A stretch of DNA of 64,000 bases from Bacillus mycoides (GTDB lineage Bacteria > Bacillota > Bacilli > Bacillales > Bacillaceae_G). A model generated the notes under the pieces. That model was not told where the DNA came from. It saw only the letters and a list, made by a program, of their open reading frames with translations, and made no database searches. Both the position numbers and the translations under genes were made by a program. Of the stretch, positions 16,845 through 24,741 are shown piece after piece (the stretch's first letter is position 1; each line of letters opens with the position of its first letter). Where the stretch lies: positions 62,001-126,000 of the forward strand of contig NZ_LXLV01000009.1 in assembly GCF_001757995.1 (NCBI RefSeq), read 5' to 3'.

Positions 16845-16874
16845 AAAAGGAAGGAGCTGTATCTCCTTCCTTTT
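16845..16874 (+). terminator. terminator after saccharopine-dehydrogenase-like gene
   Basis: AAAAGGAAGGAG / CTCCTTCCTTTT with a six-base loop. Confidence 0.8.
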
Positions 16875-16978
16875 AGTATTAGAAGGTTATATATTGCTCT
16901 GAAAGCAATTTCATACGTATAATTTAAGGGGATAACATGTGAAATGTTATTTTTGTATTGATCAAGAGGAGTTTTTAT

Positions 16979-18205
16979 ATGAACAAATACAAGAGCTTGA
17001 TTTATGAAGAAAGAGAAGCTTTAAAAGTATTTATATTATTATTCTATATCATATTCTTTTTATATGACGTTATCTATTACTTTGTTTATCCTGCTATGAA
17101 TATTAACGAAGCAAGGATAGGGTGGCCAGAAGGTGGTATGGGAATAGGCGTACATATATTAGTAATATCTTTGTTTCCTATTTCAATATATCTTCGAAAA
17201 CAAGGTTATGTATATTTTGTGAAATACTTATTTTTAATTGGGTACATGCTTATTGATCTTATTAATAACTTAATGATTTATTTACACAGTGATCGTGTTT
17301 TTGAAAATGGGAATATGGTTGAAATATTTTTAATTTTATTTGCACCGATTTTCGTGAACAGAAAATATTTTTATTTCGTTTCCTGTAGTGTAATTGGAAA
17401 ATATGTATTTTTCACTTCGATATTACAAGATGTAAAAGTTGTGATTCCGCTTGTATTATGTGTATTCTTTTTCATCATTTCGCATTCTTTATTAAAGAGA
17501 TTTCAATCTTATGTAAGGACAGTTGTTGAGATGATGAACAGTATGAAAGAGACTGAAAACTTAGCTGTTATTGGGACTATGTCTACAACAATCGCTCATG
17601 AAATTCGAAATCCATTAACAGCTTTAAAAGGATTTACACAAATTCAAAAAGAAAGAAATCCTGAAGATACGATGAGCTATGAGATTATGCTGCAAGAAAT
17701 TGAGAGAATTAATGGGTTTGTTAGTGAATTGATGTTATTAGGAAAACCGAAACCAACAAATTATGAGTGGTGTAATATACGGGAAATCCTTTTATATGTT
17801 GTACAGTTAATGGAAAGCTATGCGACTCAATATAAAGTGAAATTTCATTTGCAAGTAGATGGAAATTTACCTGTTATAAATGGTGATGACAAGCAATTAA
17901 AACAAGTGTTGTTAAACATCATCAAAAATGGAATTGAATCGATGCCAGAAGGTGGAGATATTCAGATTCATGCATATGAAAAAGCTGGAGAGAACTTGTG
18001 TATTTCTGTGGAAGATCAAGGTTTTGGGATAGAAAATGAGAAAATAGAAAAGATCGGAAAAGCTTTTTATACAACAAAAGAGAATGGTACAGGTCTTGGA
18101 TTAATGATTACATATAAAATTATTGAAGAACATCAAGGGAGTATCGCAATTCAAAGTAGTATGGGGGTAGGAACGAAAGTGGAAATTTATTTACCAACAG
18201 TGTAG
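16979..18205 (+). CDS. membrane sensor histidine kinase (sporulation-kinase type, orphan)
   Basis: A 408-residue kinase. Six hydrophobic segments lie between about residues 18 and 172 (near 18-38, 57-72, 79-102, 115-128, 132-150, 154-172), with no large extracellular domain. The H box is TIAHEIRNPLTALKGF, His207. The N, G1 and G2 ATP-binding boxes follow (NIIKNGIES, DQGFGI, GTGLGL). The layout resembles KinB-like sporulation kinases that phosphorylate Spo0F. No response regulator is adjacent, so it is an orphan. I choose ATG 16979, preceded by AAGAGGAG at 8 bases, over an upstream in-frame start at 16958. Confidence 0.9.
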   Translation: MNKYKSLIYEEREALKVFILLFYIIFFLYDVIYYFVYPAMNINEARIGWPEGGMGIGVHILVISLFPISIYLRKQGYVYFVKYLFLIGYMLIDLINNLMIYLHSDRVFENGNMVEIFLILFAPIFVNRKYFYFVSCSVIGKYVFFTSILQDVKVVIPLVLCVFFFIISHSLLKRFQSYVRTVVEMMNSMKETENLAVIGTMSTTIAHEIRNPLTALKGFTQIQKERNPEDTMSYEIMLQEIERINGFVSELMLLGKPKPTNYEWCNIREILLYVVQLMESYATQYKVKFHLQVDGNLPVINGDDKQLKQVLLNIIKNGIESMPEGGDIQIHAYEKAGENLCISVEDQGFGIENEKIEKIGKAFYTTKENGTGLGLMITYKIIEEHQGSIAIQSSMGVGTKVEIYLPTV

Positions 18206-18307
18206 TGCAATAGACGAAATTACTTTTCAGAAAAGTGTTCTTGTTGTGTAAATATAAACATTTTATAAAATATTTCAAGAAGGGTTTTTTTTATAAAACA
18301 CTTCGTT

Positions 18308-18409
18308 TATAATGGAGGAAAATATCGACATAGAGCTTGTAGCTCGTGTAACGGTTCGGTAGTGTTATGAAAAGAAAAGAAAAGAAGGGGTGCACGCGCA
18401 TCCTTTTTT
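18308..18409 (+). ncRNA. candidate terminator-ended leader RNA before the PqqD-like gene
   Basis: TATAAT at 18308-18313 predicts a start near 18320. The transcript would hold a GAGCT-TGT-AGCTC hairpin (near 18332-18344). It would then hit a GGGGTGC/GCATCCT hairpin with a T6 tail ending about 18409. That leaves 28 bases to the next start codon. This is the layout of an attenuated leader or a short RNA. No known riboswitch class was recognised. Confidence 0.4.
18384..18409 (+). terminator. terminator within leader of PqqD-like gene
   Basis: AAGGGGTGC pairs with GCATCCTT across an ACGC loop, followed by TTTTTT. Confidence 0.6.
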
Positions 18410-18436
18410 CTATGCAGATATGATGGAAGGGGTGGT

Positions 18437-18820
18437 ATGATGGAATTAACATTAAATTCGACTGTATGTTTACACACGATTCAATTTCGAAAAGAGCAAA
18501 AGAACTATATTGTAAAAGATACGATTACAGGAGAGACATATGAAATGCCGCCACTTTGGATTGATGCACTGGCGATGATGCGTGACGGTTTTTTATTGGG
18601 AGAAATTGAGGAGAAATTAAAAGAAGAGTATCCAGCAGAAGAAGTAAATATGCTAGCATTCACGAGGCAGCTGTTAGAGCTAGAACTTGTCGGAATGGTA
18701 GATGGAGAAGAGATAGCTTGTACAAAGAAGAAAGATAAAGATTATTTAGCTTGGGTACGCCCAAGGGTGGAACAATTTTTCCTTAATTTAAATAAAAAAT
18801 ATAGAAGCAAAGGTCAGTGA
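18437..18820 (+). CDS. PqqD-like (RiPP recognition element) protein
   Basis: A 127-residue protein. Residues about 20-95 have the PqqD pattern: a beta strand pair (NYIVKDTITGETYEMP), then helices LWIDALAMMRDGFLLGEIEE, then EEVNMLAFTRQLLELELVGMV. PqqD-type winged-helix domains bind leader peptides of ribosomally made modified peptides, or act as independent chaperones. I see no precursor peptide, radical-SAM enzyme or peptidase nearby, so the partner is unknown. GGAAGGGG precedes the ATG. A putative attenuated leader lies upstream. The fold call is by pattern only. Confidence 0.55.
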   Translation: MMELTLNSTVCLHTIQFRKEQKNYIVKDTITGETYEMPPLWIDALAMMRDGFLLGEIEEKLKEEYPAEEVNMLAFTRQLLELELVGMVDGEEIACTKKKDKDYLAWVRPRVEQFFLNLNKKYRSKGQ

Positions 18821-18924
18821 TGATCTTTGCTTTTTTAGTGCAATACAAAATAGGTATTCACCCAAATAAAGGTTCTCGCATATTGTAGCTTATGTAAGTA
18901 GAATGCTGCGAAGGGGTGGGTGCA

Positions 18925-20034
18925 GTGACAGGGAATGTATTGAACTATTTTGCTGGTGGAAATACAGCTAGAGGATTTTATAGCTTGTATGAAGAGAGTT
19001 TAAAAGGGCTAGATAGGTTATTTATTTTAAAAGGCGGTCCAGGAACAGGGAAGTCTTCTTTAATAAAAGCAATTGGGCGTGAATGGACTGGAAAAGGATA
19101 TGATATTGAATTTTTACATTGTTCTTCTGATAATAAGTCAGTTGACGGTGTAATTATTCCAAAGCTAAATGTAGGAATTGTCGATGGGACATCACCACAC
19201 GTTATAGAGCCGAAAATGCCTGGAGTTGTAGAAGAGTATATAAATTTAGGCGTTGCTTGGGACTCAGATAAATTAAGAAAGCAAAAATTAGAGATTGAAC
19301 GATTTGTTTCAGAAGCAAGTAAAGCCTTTCAAGCAGCTTACGAGTGTTTTAAAGAGGCTCTAGTTATACATGATGAGTGGGAGAAAATATATATTAATAA
19401 CATTGATTTTAATAAAGCAAACGAATTAACAAATCAGCTTATACAGAAATTGTTTGCAGATAAAGGCGGGAAGAAATCAATTGTGAAACATCGTTTCTTA
19501 GGGGCTGCTACACCGAAGGGAGCAGTTGATTTCGTTCCTAATTTGACAGAAGGGCTTCCGCATCGCTATTTTATAAAAGGTCGCCCAGGTTCTGGAAAAT
19601 CAACGATGCTTAAAAAATTAGCTAAGGCAGCAGAAGAAAAAGGTTTTGAAGTAGAAGTGTATCATTGTGGATTTGATCCAAATAGTCTCGATATGATTAT
19701 TGTAAGGGAATTAGGATTTGCAATTTTTGATAGCACAGCACCGCATGAATACTTCCCAAGCCGTGAGGGGGATGAGATTATCGATATGTATGATCTCATT
19801 GTTGCACCAGGAACAGATGAGAAGTATGCTACGGAAATTCGCGACGTTTCAATTCAGTATAAAACAAAAATGAATGAGGCGATGTCTTTCTTAGCAAAGG
19901 CAAAATCAGTTCGTGATAAATTAGAACGAATTTATATCGCCGCTATGGATTTTTCAAAAGTCGATGCATATAAAGAAGAAATCCAAAAAGAGATTGAACG
20001 AATTGCAGTTACTGTAATTGAAAAGAAAAAATAG
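18925..20034 (+). CDS. tandem P-loop ATPase of unknown role (PRK06851-type)
   Basis: A 369-residue cytosolic protein made of two homologous halves. Each half starts with a P-loop: GGPGTGKSS near 38-46 and GRPGSGKST near 219-227. Each then has a HC..D..S.D motif (FLHCSSDNKSVDG; VYHCGFDPNSLDM) and a DGTSPH/DSTAPH element (DGTSPH near 93, DSTAPH near 271). A duplicated ATPase of this kind is widespread in Firmicutes but has no established function. The GTG at 18925 is 8 bases after AAGGGG and is preferred to the GTG at 18916. It follows the PqqD-like gene by about 100 bases and may be expressed with it. Confidence 0.75.
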   Translation: MTGNVLNYFAGGNTARGFYSLYEESLKGLDRLFILKGGPGTGKSSLIKAIGREWTGKGYDIEFLHCSSDNKSVDGVIIPKLNVGIVDGTSPHVIEPKMPGVVEEYINLGVAWDSDKLRKQKLEIERFVSEASKAFQAAYECFKEALVIHDEWEKIYINNIDFNKANELTNQLIQKLFADKGGKKSIVKHRFLGAATPKGAVDFVPNLTEGLPHRYFIKGRPGSGKSTMLKKLAKAAEEKGFEVEVYHCGFDPNSLDMIIVRELGFAIFDSTAPHEYFPSREGDEIIDMYDLIVAPGTDEKYATEIRDVSIQYKTKMNEAMSFLAKAKSVRDKLERIYIAAMDFSKVDAYKEEIQKEIERIAVTVIEKKK

Positions 20035-20045
20035 GTATTTTGTTA

Positions 20046-20075
20046 GGCTGTCGGGAATTTTCTGACAGCTATTTT
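20046..20075 (+). terminator. terminator after tandem ATPase gene
   Basis: GCTGTC / GACAGC stem extended by weak pairs, followed by a short T-rich tail. Confidence 0.5.
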
Positions 20076-20147
20076 AGTATGTAGTAAAATTAGTCTTATA
20101 TTTGTCGAATTTCCAGGGAAATGATCAAAAAATGGGGAGGGTATGAA

Positions 20148-20930
20148 ATGAGAGAGAAAATTGAGTTGGAACTAGAAAGAATTGAAAAAGAGAATGATGT
20201 GAAAATTTTATTTGCTGTAGAATCAGGGAGCAGGGCGTGGGGATTTCCATCGAAAGATAGTGATTATGATGTTAGGTTTGTTTATATACGTCCTGTAGAA
20301 TGGTATTTATCAATTCATGATAAACGTGATGTAATCGAGTATCCAATTAGTGATGATTTAGATATAAGTGGCTGGGATATTAAAAAGGCATTGCAACTAT
20401 TTGCAAAGTCAAATCCGGCTTTACTTGAGTGGATTCGATCACCAATTTTTTATTCGAAAAACTCTAATTTTCCAGAACAGCTTCAGCAAATGAGCGAAAA
20501 GAATTTTGATCCAAAAGCAACGATATATCATTACTTACATATGGCTTCAAAAAATTATCGTGAATTTTTGCAAGGTGAGAATGTAAAACTGAAAAAGTAT
20601 TTTTATGTATTACGTCCTATTTTAGCTTGTAAATGGTTAGAGGAGAAATCGACTTTGCCTCCTGTAGAATTTGATAGATTGATTACAGAATTGTCATTAG
20701 AACGTAGTGTATTAGATGAAATTGAAAAGTTGTTAATAAAGAAAAAAGTAGGTACTGAATTGGATATTGGATTGAAAATTGAGGTACTAAATCAATTTTT
20801 AGAAGAACAAATTGATTACTACCAGCAATACGTAAAAGGGATTGAAAAGGGATTAGGGATTGATATTGAGAGTTTGAATACATTATTTAGAAACATGTTG
20901 TTTGAAGTATATAAAAAAGAGCACAAGTGA
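20148..20930 (+). CDS. nucleotidyltransferase-superfamily protein (YcgL-like)
   Basis: A 260-residue protein of the DNA-polymerase-beta nucleotidyltransferase superfamily. GSRAWGFPSKDSDYDVRFVY (about 26-45) contains the G-S and D-x-D metal-binding elements. It resembles B. subtilis YcgL. The C-terminal half is helical and charged. Members are sometimes linked to RNA repair, but the substrate is unknown. I prefer ATG 20148, seven bases after GGAGG, over an in-frame ATG at 20121. Monocistronic, ends in a strong terminator. Confidence 0.75.
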   Translation: MREKIELELERIEKENDVKILFAVESGSRAWGFPSKDSDYDVRFVYIRPVEWYLSIHDKRDVIEYPISDDLDISGWDIKKALQLFAKSNPALLEWIRSPIFYSKNSNFPEQLQQMSEKNFDPKATIYHYLHMASKNYREFLQGENVKLKKYFYVLRPILACKWLEEKSTLPPVEFDRLITELSLERSVLDEIEKLLIKKKVGTELDIGLKIEVLNQFLEEQIDYYQQYVKGIEKGLGIDIESLNTLFRNMLFEVYKKEHK

Positions 20931-20946
20931 GTTTGTGCTCTTTTTT
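20913..20946 (+). terminator. terminator after YcgL-like gene
   Basis: AAAAAAGAGCACAA / TTGTGCTCTTTTTT around GTGAGT. Its T run directly forms the left TTTAT of the next bcr1-like repeat. Confidence 0.9.
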
Positions 20947-21045
20947 ATCCCGCTATTTGTGGGAGCCGCCGTAAACGCCTGATTGGTGAGGGCTAATAAT
21001 CAGTGGGGATGAACAAAACCCTCACTGATTAAAGTTTCACTTTAT
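20944..21045 (+). repeat. bcr1-like repeat (copy 2)
   Basis: 102 bp, TTTAT-CCCGCTATTTGTGGG...GTTTCAC-TTTAT. It has the right-hand ATCAGTGGGG/CCTCACTGAT hairpin and lacks the left-hand CTCCCACC hairpin. Its right TTTAT overlaps the TAA stop of the reverse MFS gene at 21042-21044. Confidence 0.88.
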
Positions 21046-22343
21046 TTTGTAGGAATAAAGAAAACAGATATAGCCGCGATAAGACCTGCAAAGGAGAATA
21101 AGTAAAAATTCCAAGCTAAGTCATATTGCATTGTCATAATAATACCGACAAGAATAGGGCCAGCAATTGCACCAACTCGGCCAAGCCCAAGTCCCCATCC
21201 TAAAGAGGTAGCTCGGATATGTGATGGGAAGTATTGTGTTACATAAGCATTTAATATTTGAGTAATACCGACTGATCCAATTCCAGCAAGACCAATTAAA
21301 AGATAAATGATTGTAACAGATGGTTTGATTGTTAATAGTCCGATGCATATGGCTGCCATAAGATAGGAGATGCTAATAACAATTTTTGCTCCTATACGAT
21401 CGGCAATTGCTCCAGCAAATAATGCACCGATAGCTGCAGTAATGTTTAGTATAAGTAGAAATGATAAACTAGATCCAAGTGGATATCCTGCTTGGCGCAT
21501 CATCTGTGGTAGCCAAGTGTTTAAACCGTATATCAAAAACATTCCCATTATATAAGTGGTCCAGAAAAGTAGAGTTGCTTTCATGTATTCTTTTGAGAAT
21601 AATGTAAGGAATCCGTGTTTCTTTTGTATATTAGATGATGTTTGAGAAATTTCTTTTCTTACATGTAATTCGATTTGAAAACGATCACAAATTTGTTTCG
21701 CTTCTTCTTGACGATTACGTGATAGCAAAAATTGAATGGACTCAGGTAAATAACGAATAATGAAAGGAATGAGAAGTAGCGGAATCATTCCGATGCCAAA
21801 CATAATTCTCCATCCGAAACCTTCTAACATAAACATGGACAAAATGGCGCCTAGTACGATACCTAAAGGATAGCCGGTAAACATAAGTGCATAAATAAAA
21901 GATTGTCGCTTTTGGGGTGAATACTCAACAGTAAGTGCCGAAGCTGTTGGGATAACACCACCTAATCCAATTCCTCCGATAAATCGAGATAGTCCGAATA
22001 ATTCCGGGGAAGGAGCCATTGCAGCTAAGCCCATTGTAATAGAAAAAAGGGCTAGACAGCATATGAGTGTCCATTTTCGTCCAATTAGATCTGTAATGGT
22101 TCCAACTAGAATAGCACCAATAAACATCCCAAATAAAGCATAGCTGGCAATTGTTCCAGCGTGAGCTGGTGATAGTGCCCAGCTTTTGTCTTCTAGGAGC
22201 TTTGGCAGAACGGCGCCGTAAATACCTAAATCATATCCGTCAGCTAGAATGGCTAGCCAACAAATAAAAACAACAAGTTTTGTAATAGAACTTGAAAAGA
22301 TAGTTTCTGTAGATTCTAGATGAGGTGGAGCAGAAGGTTGCAT
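21042..22343 (-). CDS. MFS transporter, aromatic acid:H+ symporter-like
   Basis: A 433-residue 12-segment major facilitator. DGYDLGIYG near 36-44 is typical of the AAHS (benzoate/4-hydroxybenzoate, PcaK/BenK) branch. The loop 2-3 motif GTITDLIGRKWT and the loop 8-9 GAIADRIGAK are present. It would import an aromatic or other organic acid with protons; the substrate is not determined. I choose ATG with AAGAGG eight bases upstream (22341-22343) rather than GTG three codons earlier. It is monocistronic; the stop codon falls in a bcr1-like repeat. Confidence 0.85.
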   Translation of the reverse strand: MQPSAPPHLESTETIFSSSITKLVVFICWLAILADGYDLGIYGAVLPKLLEDKSWALSPAHAGTIASYALFGMFIGAILVGTITDLIGRKWTLICCLALFSITMGLAAMAPSPELFGLSRFIGGIGLGGVIPTASALTVEYSPQKRQSFIYALMFTGYPLGIVLGAILSMFMLEGFGWRIMFGIGMIPLLLIPFIIRYLPESIQFLLSRNRQEEAKQICDRFQIELHVRKEISQTSSNIQKKHGFLTLFSKEYMKATLLFWTTYIMGMFLIYGLNTWLPQMMRQAGYPLGSSLSFLLILNITAAIGALFAGAIADRIGAKIVISISYLMAAICIGLLTIKPSVTIIYLLIGLAGIGSVGITQILNAYVTQYFPSHIRATSLGWGLGLGRVGAIAGPILVGIIMTMQYDLAWNFYLFSFAGLIAAISVFFIPTK

Positions 22344-22436
22344 AGTATTCACCTCTTTTTTGTAAATTAATATATTATTTTGTTAAATGTTAATTTTTCC
22401 CTTCTTTTGTCGAAATTTATCTAAAAAAGCTTCATG

Positions 22437-22481
22437 AAAATAAAGAAGTTCAACGGGATTTCCGTTGAACTTCTTTATTTT
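22437..22481 (-). terminator. terminator after Rieske/FAD oxidoreductase gene
   Basis: TAAAGAAGTTCAACGG / CCGTTGAACTTCTTTA with an ATTT loop and A/T runs on both sides. Confidence 0.88.
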
Positions 22482-24008
22482 TTACTCGTTATCAACTCGT
22501 TTCAATGGCTGATCTGCGGGACCTTCCATAACATCTCCATCAATTGAAAAACGAGAACCGTGGCAAGGACAATCCCAAGTACAATCACCGTTATTCCATT
22601 CAACTTCACAGCCAAGGTGTGTGCAAGTTGTATCGACGATATGTAATTTTCCTTCTGTATCTTTATAAGCACCTGCTCGTTTACCGTTGACATGTACAAC
22701 AGATCCTTCGCCAACTTCAAGGTCTTCTGGCTTACGTAATGCGGTTTCAATTTTCCCTTCAATTAAGTGTTTGGCAACATCAATGTTCTGAGAGAGGAAA
22801 GTTTTTATATCTGGATTTGCATGAAAGCGTGATGGTGCAAACAGTTCTTTATATGGACTGTGGACTTTTAGAATGGAGTCCTTCAGTAAATGAGCTGCTG
22901 CAGTTCCAGTCGTCATTCCCCATTTACGATATCCAGTTGCCACAAATATATTTGGATTCCTTTCGTTAATATGTCCGATATAAGGAAGCTTGTCTAGCGT
23001 GATTAAATCTTGTGCTGACCATCTATAGGGAACTTCATCTACTCCAAAAGTTGCTTCAGCAAAAGAATAGAGTGCTTCGTAATGAAGCATCGTATTTATT
23101 CCTTGTCCTGTTTTATGACTCTCTCCGCCGATTAATATTAGCTTTTCTCCATTTTTTGTCGTATAGCGTAAGGAGCGTTTGGGATCATCGATACTTAAAT
23201 ACATGCCCCCTGGGTAATCCGTTTTTGCTTTTATTGCGAGAGCATAGGAGCGTTCTGCGTACATTCGCGTAAAGAAAAAGCTATTAGCATCATAAAAAGG
23301 AAAATGTGAACAAGAGACAATATATTTACAAGTGATGCGATGGTCACCCTTTGTAATTACTTGTGGATAATCTCCTTTTTCCACATCAATAGCTGTTGTT
23401 TGCTCATAAACCTTTCCGCCCATCTCCACAAACTTTTCTAAAAGTATTTTTAAATAAAGAAGAGGATGGAATTGCGCTTGATTTTTCATCACAAGTGCAG
23501 ATTGTACGGGAATAGGAATCGACAGGGATTGAACATAGTCACAAGGAATATTTAGTTTTTGATAGGCTTCATATTCTTTCGTTAAATTTCGCAGGCCATT
23601 ATTGGTAGTTGTATATAAATACGAATCTTCATTTGTGAAATTACAGTCGATTTTATATGCTTGTACAGTCTCGTTTATGAATTGTAGAGCTTTACTATTT
23701 GATTCGTAGTAAAGTTGAGCTTTTTCCACACCAAAATTGTTTATTAATTCATCATAAATAAGATCATGTTGAGCTGTTACTTTTGCGGTTGTATGCCCAG
23801 TTGTTCCATTTAAAACAGAACCAGAATCAATTAAAACGACTTTCATTCCTTCTTTAGCGAGTAAATAGGCGGTGGTAATGCCTGTAATACCAGCTCCGAT
23901 AACAGCAACTTCTGTCTTTATATTTTCGGATAAATGAGGAAAAGTAGGAAATTGAGTAGATTCAATCCAATAGGATGATGGTAACTGCGGAAATGTGTCA
24001 TCTGTCAT
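22482..24008 (-). CDS. FAD-dependent oxidoreductase with C-terminal Rieske [2Fe-2S] domain (YhfW-like)
   Basis: A 508-residue two-domain protein. The N-terminal glycine/D-amino-acid-oxidase-like part begins with a dinucleotide fold VAVIGAGITGITTAYLLA (about 34-51). The last 80 residues are a Rieske domain with CTHLGC (about 461-466) and CPCHGS (about 479-484), which supply the two Cys and two His ligands. This matches B. subtilis YhfW in length and order. The substrate is unknown; the Rieske centre suggests electron transfer to or from the flavin. Monocistronic, reverse strand, with a strong terminator. Confidence 0.9.
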   Translation of the reverse strand: MTDDTFPQLPSSYWIESTQFPTFPHLSENIKTEVAVIGAGITGITTAYLLAKEGMKVVLIDSGSVLNGTTGHTTAKVTAQHDLIYDELINNFGVEKAQLYYESNSKALQFINETVQAYKIDCNFTNEDSYLYTTTNNGLRNLTKEYEAYQKLNIPCDYVQSLSIPIPVQSALVMKNQAQFHPLLYLKILLEKFVEMGGKVYEQTTAIDVEKGDYPQVITKGDHRITCKYIVSCSHFPFYDANSFFFTRMYAERSYALAIKAKTDYPGGMYLSIDDPKRSLRYTTKNGEKLILIGGESHKTGQGINTMLHYEALYSFAEATFGVDEVPYRWSAQDLITLDKLPYIGHINERNPNIFVATGYRKWGMTTGTAAAHLLKDSILKVHSPYKELFAPSRFHANPDIKTFLSQNIDVAKHLIEGKIETALRKPEDLEVGEGSVVHVNGKRAGAYKDTEGKLHIVDTTCTHLGCEVEWNNGDCTWDCPCHGSRFSIDGDVMEGPADQPLKRVDNE

Positions 24009-24097
24009 TTTGAAAACCTCCTAAATTAGAACAATTTTCCTTTTAATATTTCCATATTATATGGAATTCATGTATGTTGTTTTCATAGCGTTCTATT

Positions 24098-24256
24098 TTT
24101 ATCCCGCTATTTGTGGGCAGTAAAACTCCCACCTCAAAATTCGGCTGGAGCAAAGAAGTTAGGTGGGAGCCTTGCTGCCCGTCAACGCCCGATTGGTGAG
24201 GGTTAATAATCAGTGGGGGATGAACAAAACCCCCACTGATTAAAGTTTCACTTTAT
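24098..24256 (+). repeat. bcr1-like repeat, full length (copy 3)
   Basis: 159 bp with TTTAT at both ends (24098-24102, 24252-24256). Inside are a GGGCAG...CTGCCC stem enclosing CTCCCACCT/AGGTGGGAG, then the ATCAGTGGGGG/CCCCCACTGAT hairpin. This is the most complete copy in the window. Confidence 0.92.
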
Positions 24257-24484
24257 TAAACGAAAGATAAAATTATTTTAATATAATTATTTTGTTGGGG
24301 CAGTATGAAGAAGTAGGATTTATATAAAGCTAAATTCAAATGATTCCATTTGCGGATTACATAGAGAGTTCTTGAATGAGATAGAGTCTGTGTTGTTTAA
24401 GTGGATGTGTATGTATAGCGATAAAACCTTGTGAAATCCATACTCTTTCTTTAGTGAAATAAAGTATACTTATAAAAGTATAAC
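24257..24484. other. intergenic, no gene seen
   Basis: About 230 bases between the repeat and the desaturase operator. I see no ribosome site with a usable frame and no clear RNA element. Confidence 0.5.
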
Positions 24485-24513
24485 CAACTTTTATTACTAG
24501 GTCATAAAAGTTG
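24485..24513. promoter_or_regulatory. 10-bp inverted repeat abutting the desaturase promoter
   Basis: CAACTTTTAT (24485-24494) and ATAAAAGTTG (24504-24513) are perfect inverted copies. The right arm ends exactly where the predicted -35 begins. This suits an operator for a dimeric regulator; no regulator identified. Confidence 0.55.
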
Positions 24514-24543
24514 TTGACAATGTAGAAAGTCTATTGTTATGAT
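24514..24543 (+). promoter_or_regulatory. promoter of the desaturase gene
   Basis: TTGACA (24514-24519), 18 bp, TATGAT (24538-24543). It predicts a leader of about 190 nt. Confidence 0.65.
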
Positions 24544-24700
24544 TCATCATGTGGAAAGGTTGATAGAGAGTAAAAAGAGAAATGTTTTTCATTGATAATA
24601 AAAGCGAGAAATAAGTGACGATAGAGTGAGTATATTTTCCTTATGATAAATGCTTTTTGGATCACCTAGTAAAATCAATCTGGAAGCAAGAATTGATATA

Positions 24701-24724
24701 TGCAAGTCGCGTAGGGCGCGGCAT
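24701..24724 (+). promoter_or_regulatory. GC-rich hairpin just before the desaturase ribosome site
   Basis: GTCGCG / CGCGGC pair around TAGGG (alternatively ATGC-CGCG with CGCG-GCAT and a bulge). It lies about 8 bases before the AAAGGGG ribosome site in an otherwise AT-rich leader. Confidence 0.45.
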
Positions 24725-24741
24725 AAGAAAGGGGCAAAAGG

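Noticed and set aside
18330-18365. tRNA-like stretch GTAGCTC...GGTTCGGTAG
   Set aside because: No acceptor stem, anticodon arm or CCA; only a short hairpin in the candidate leader RNA.
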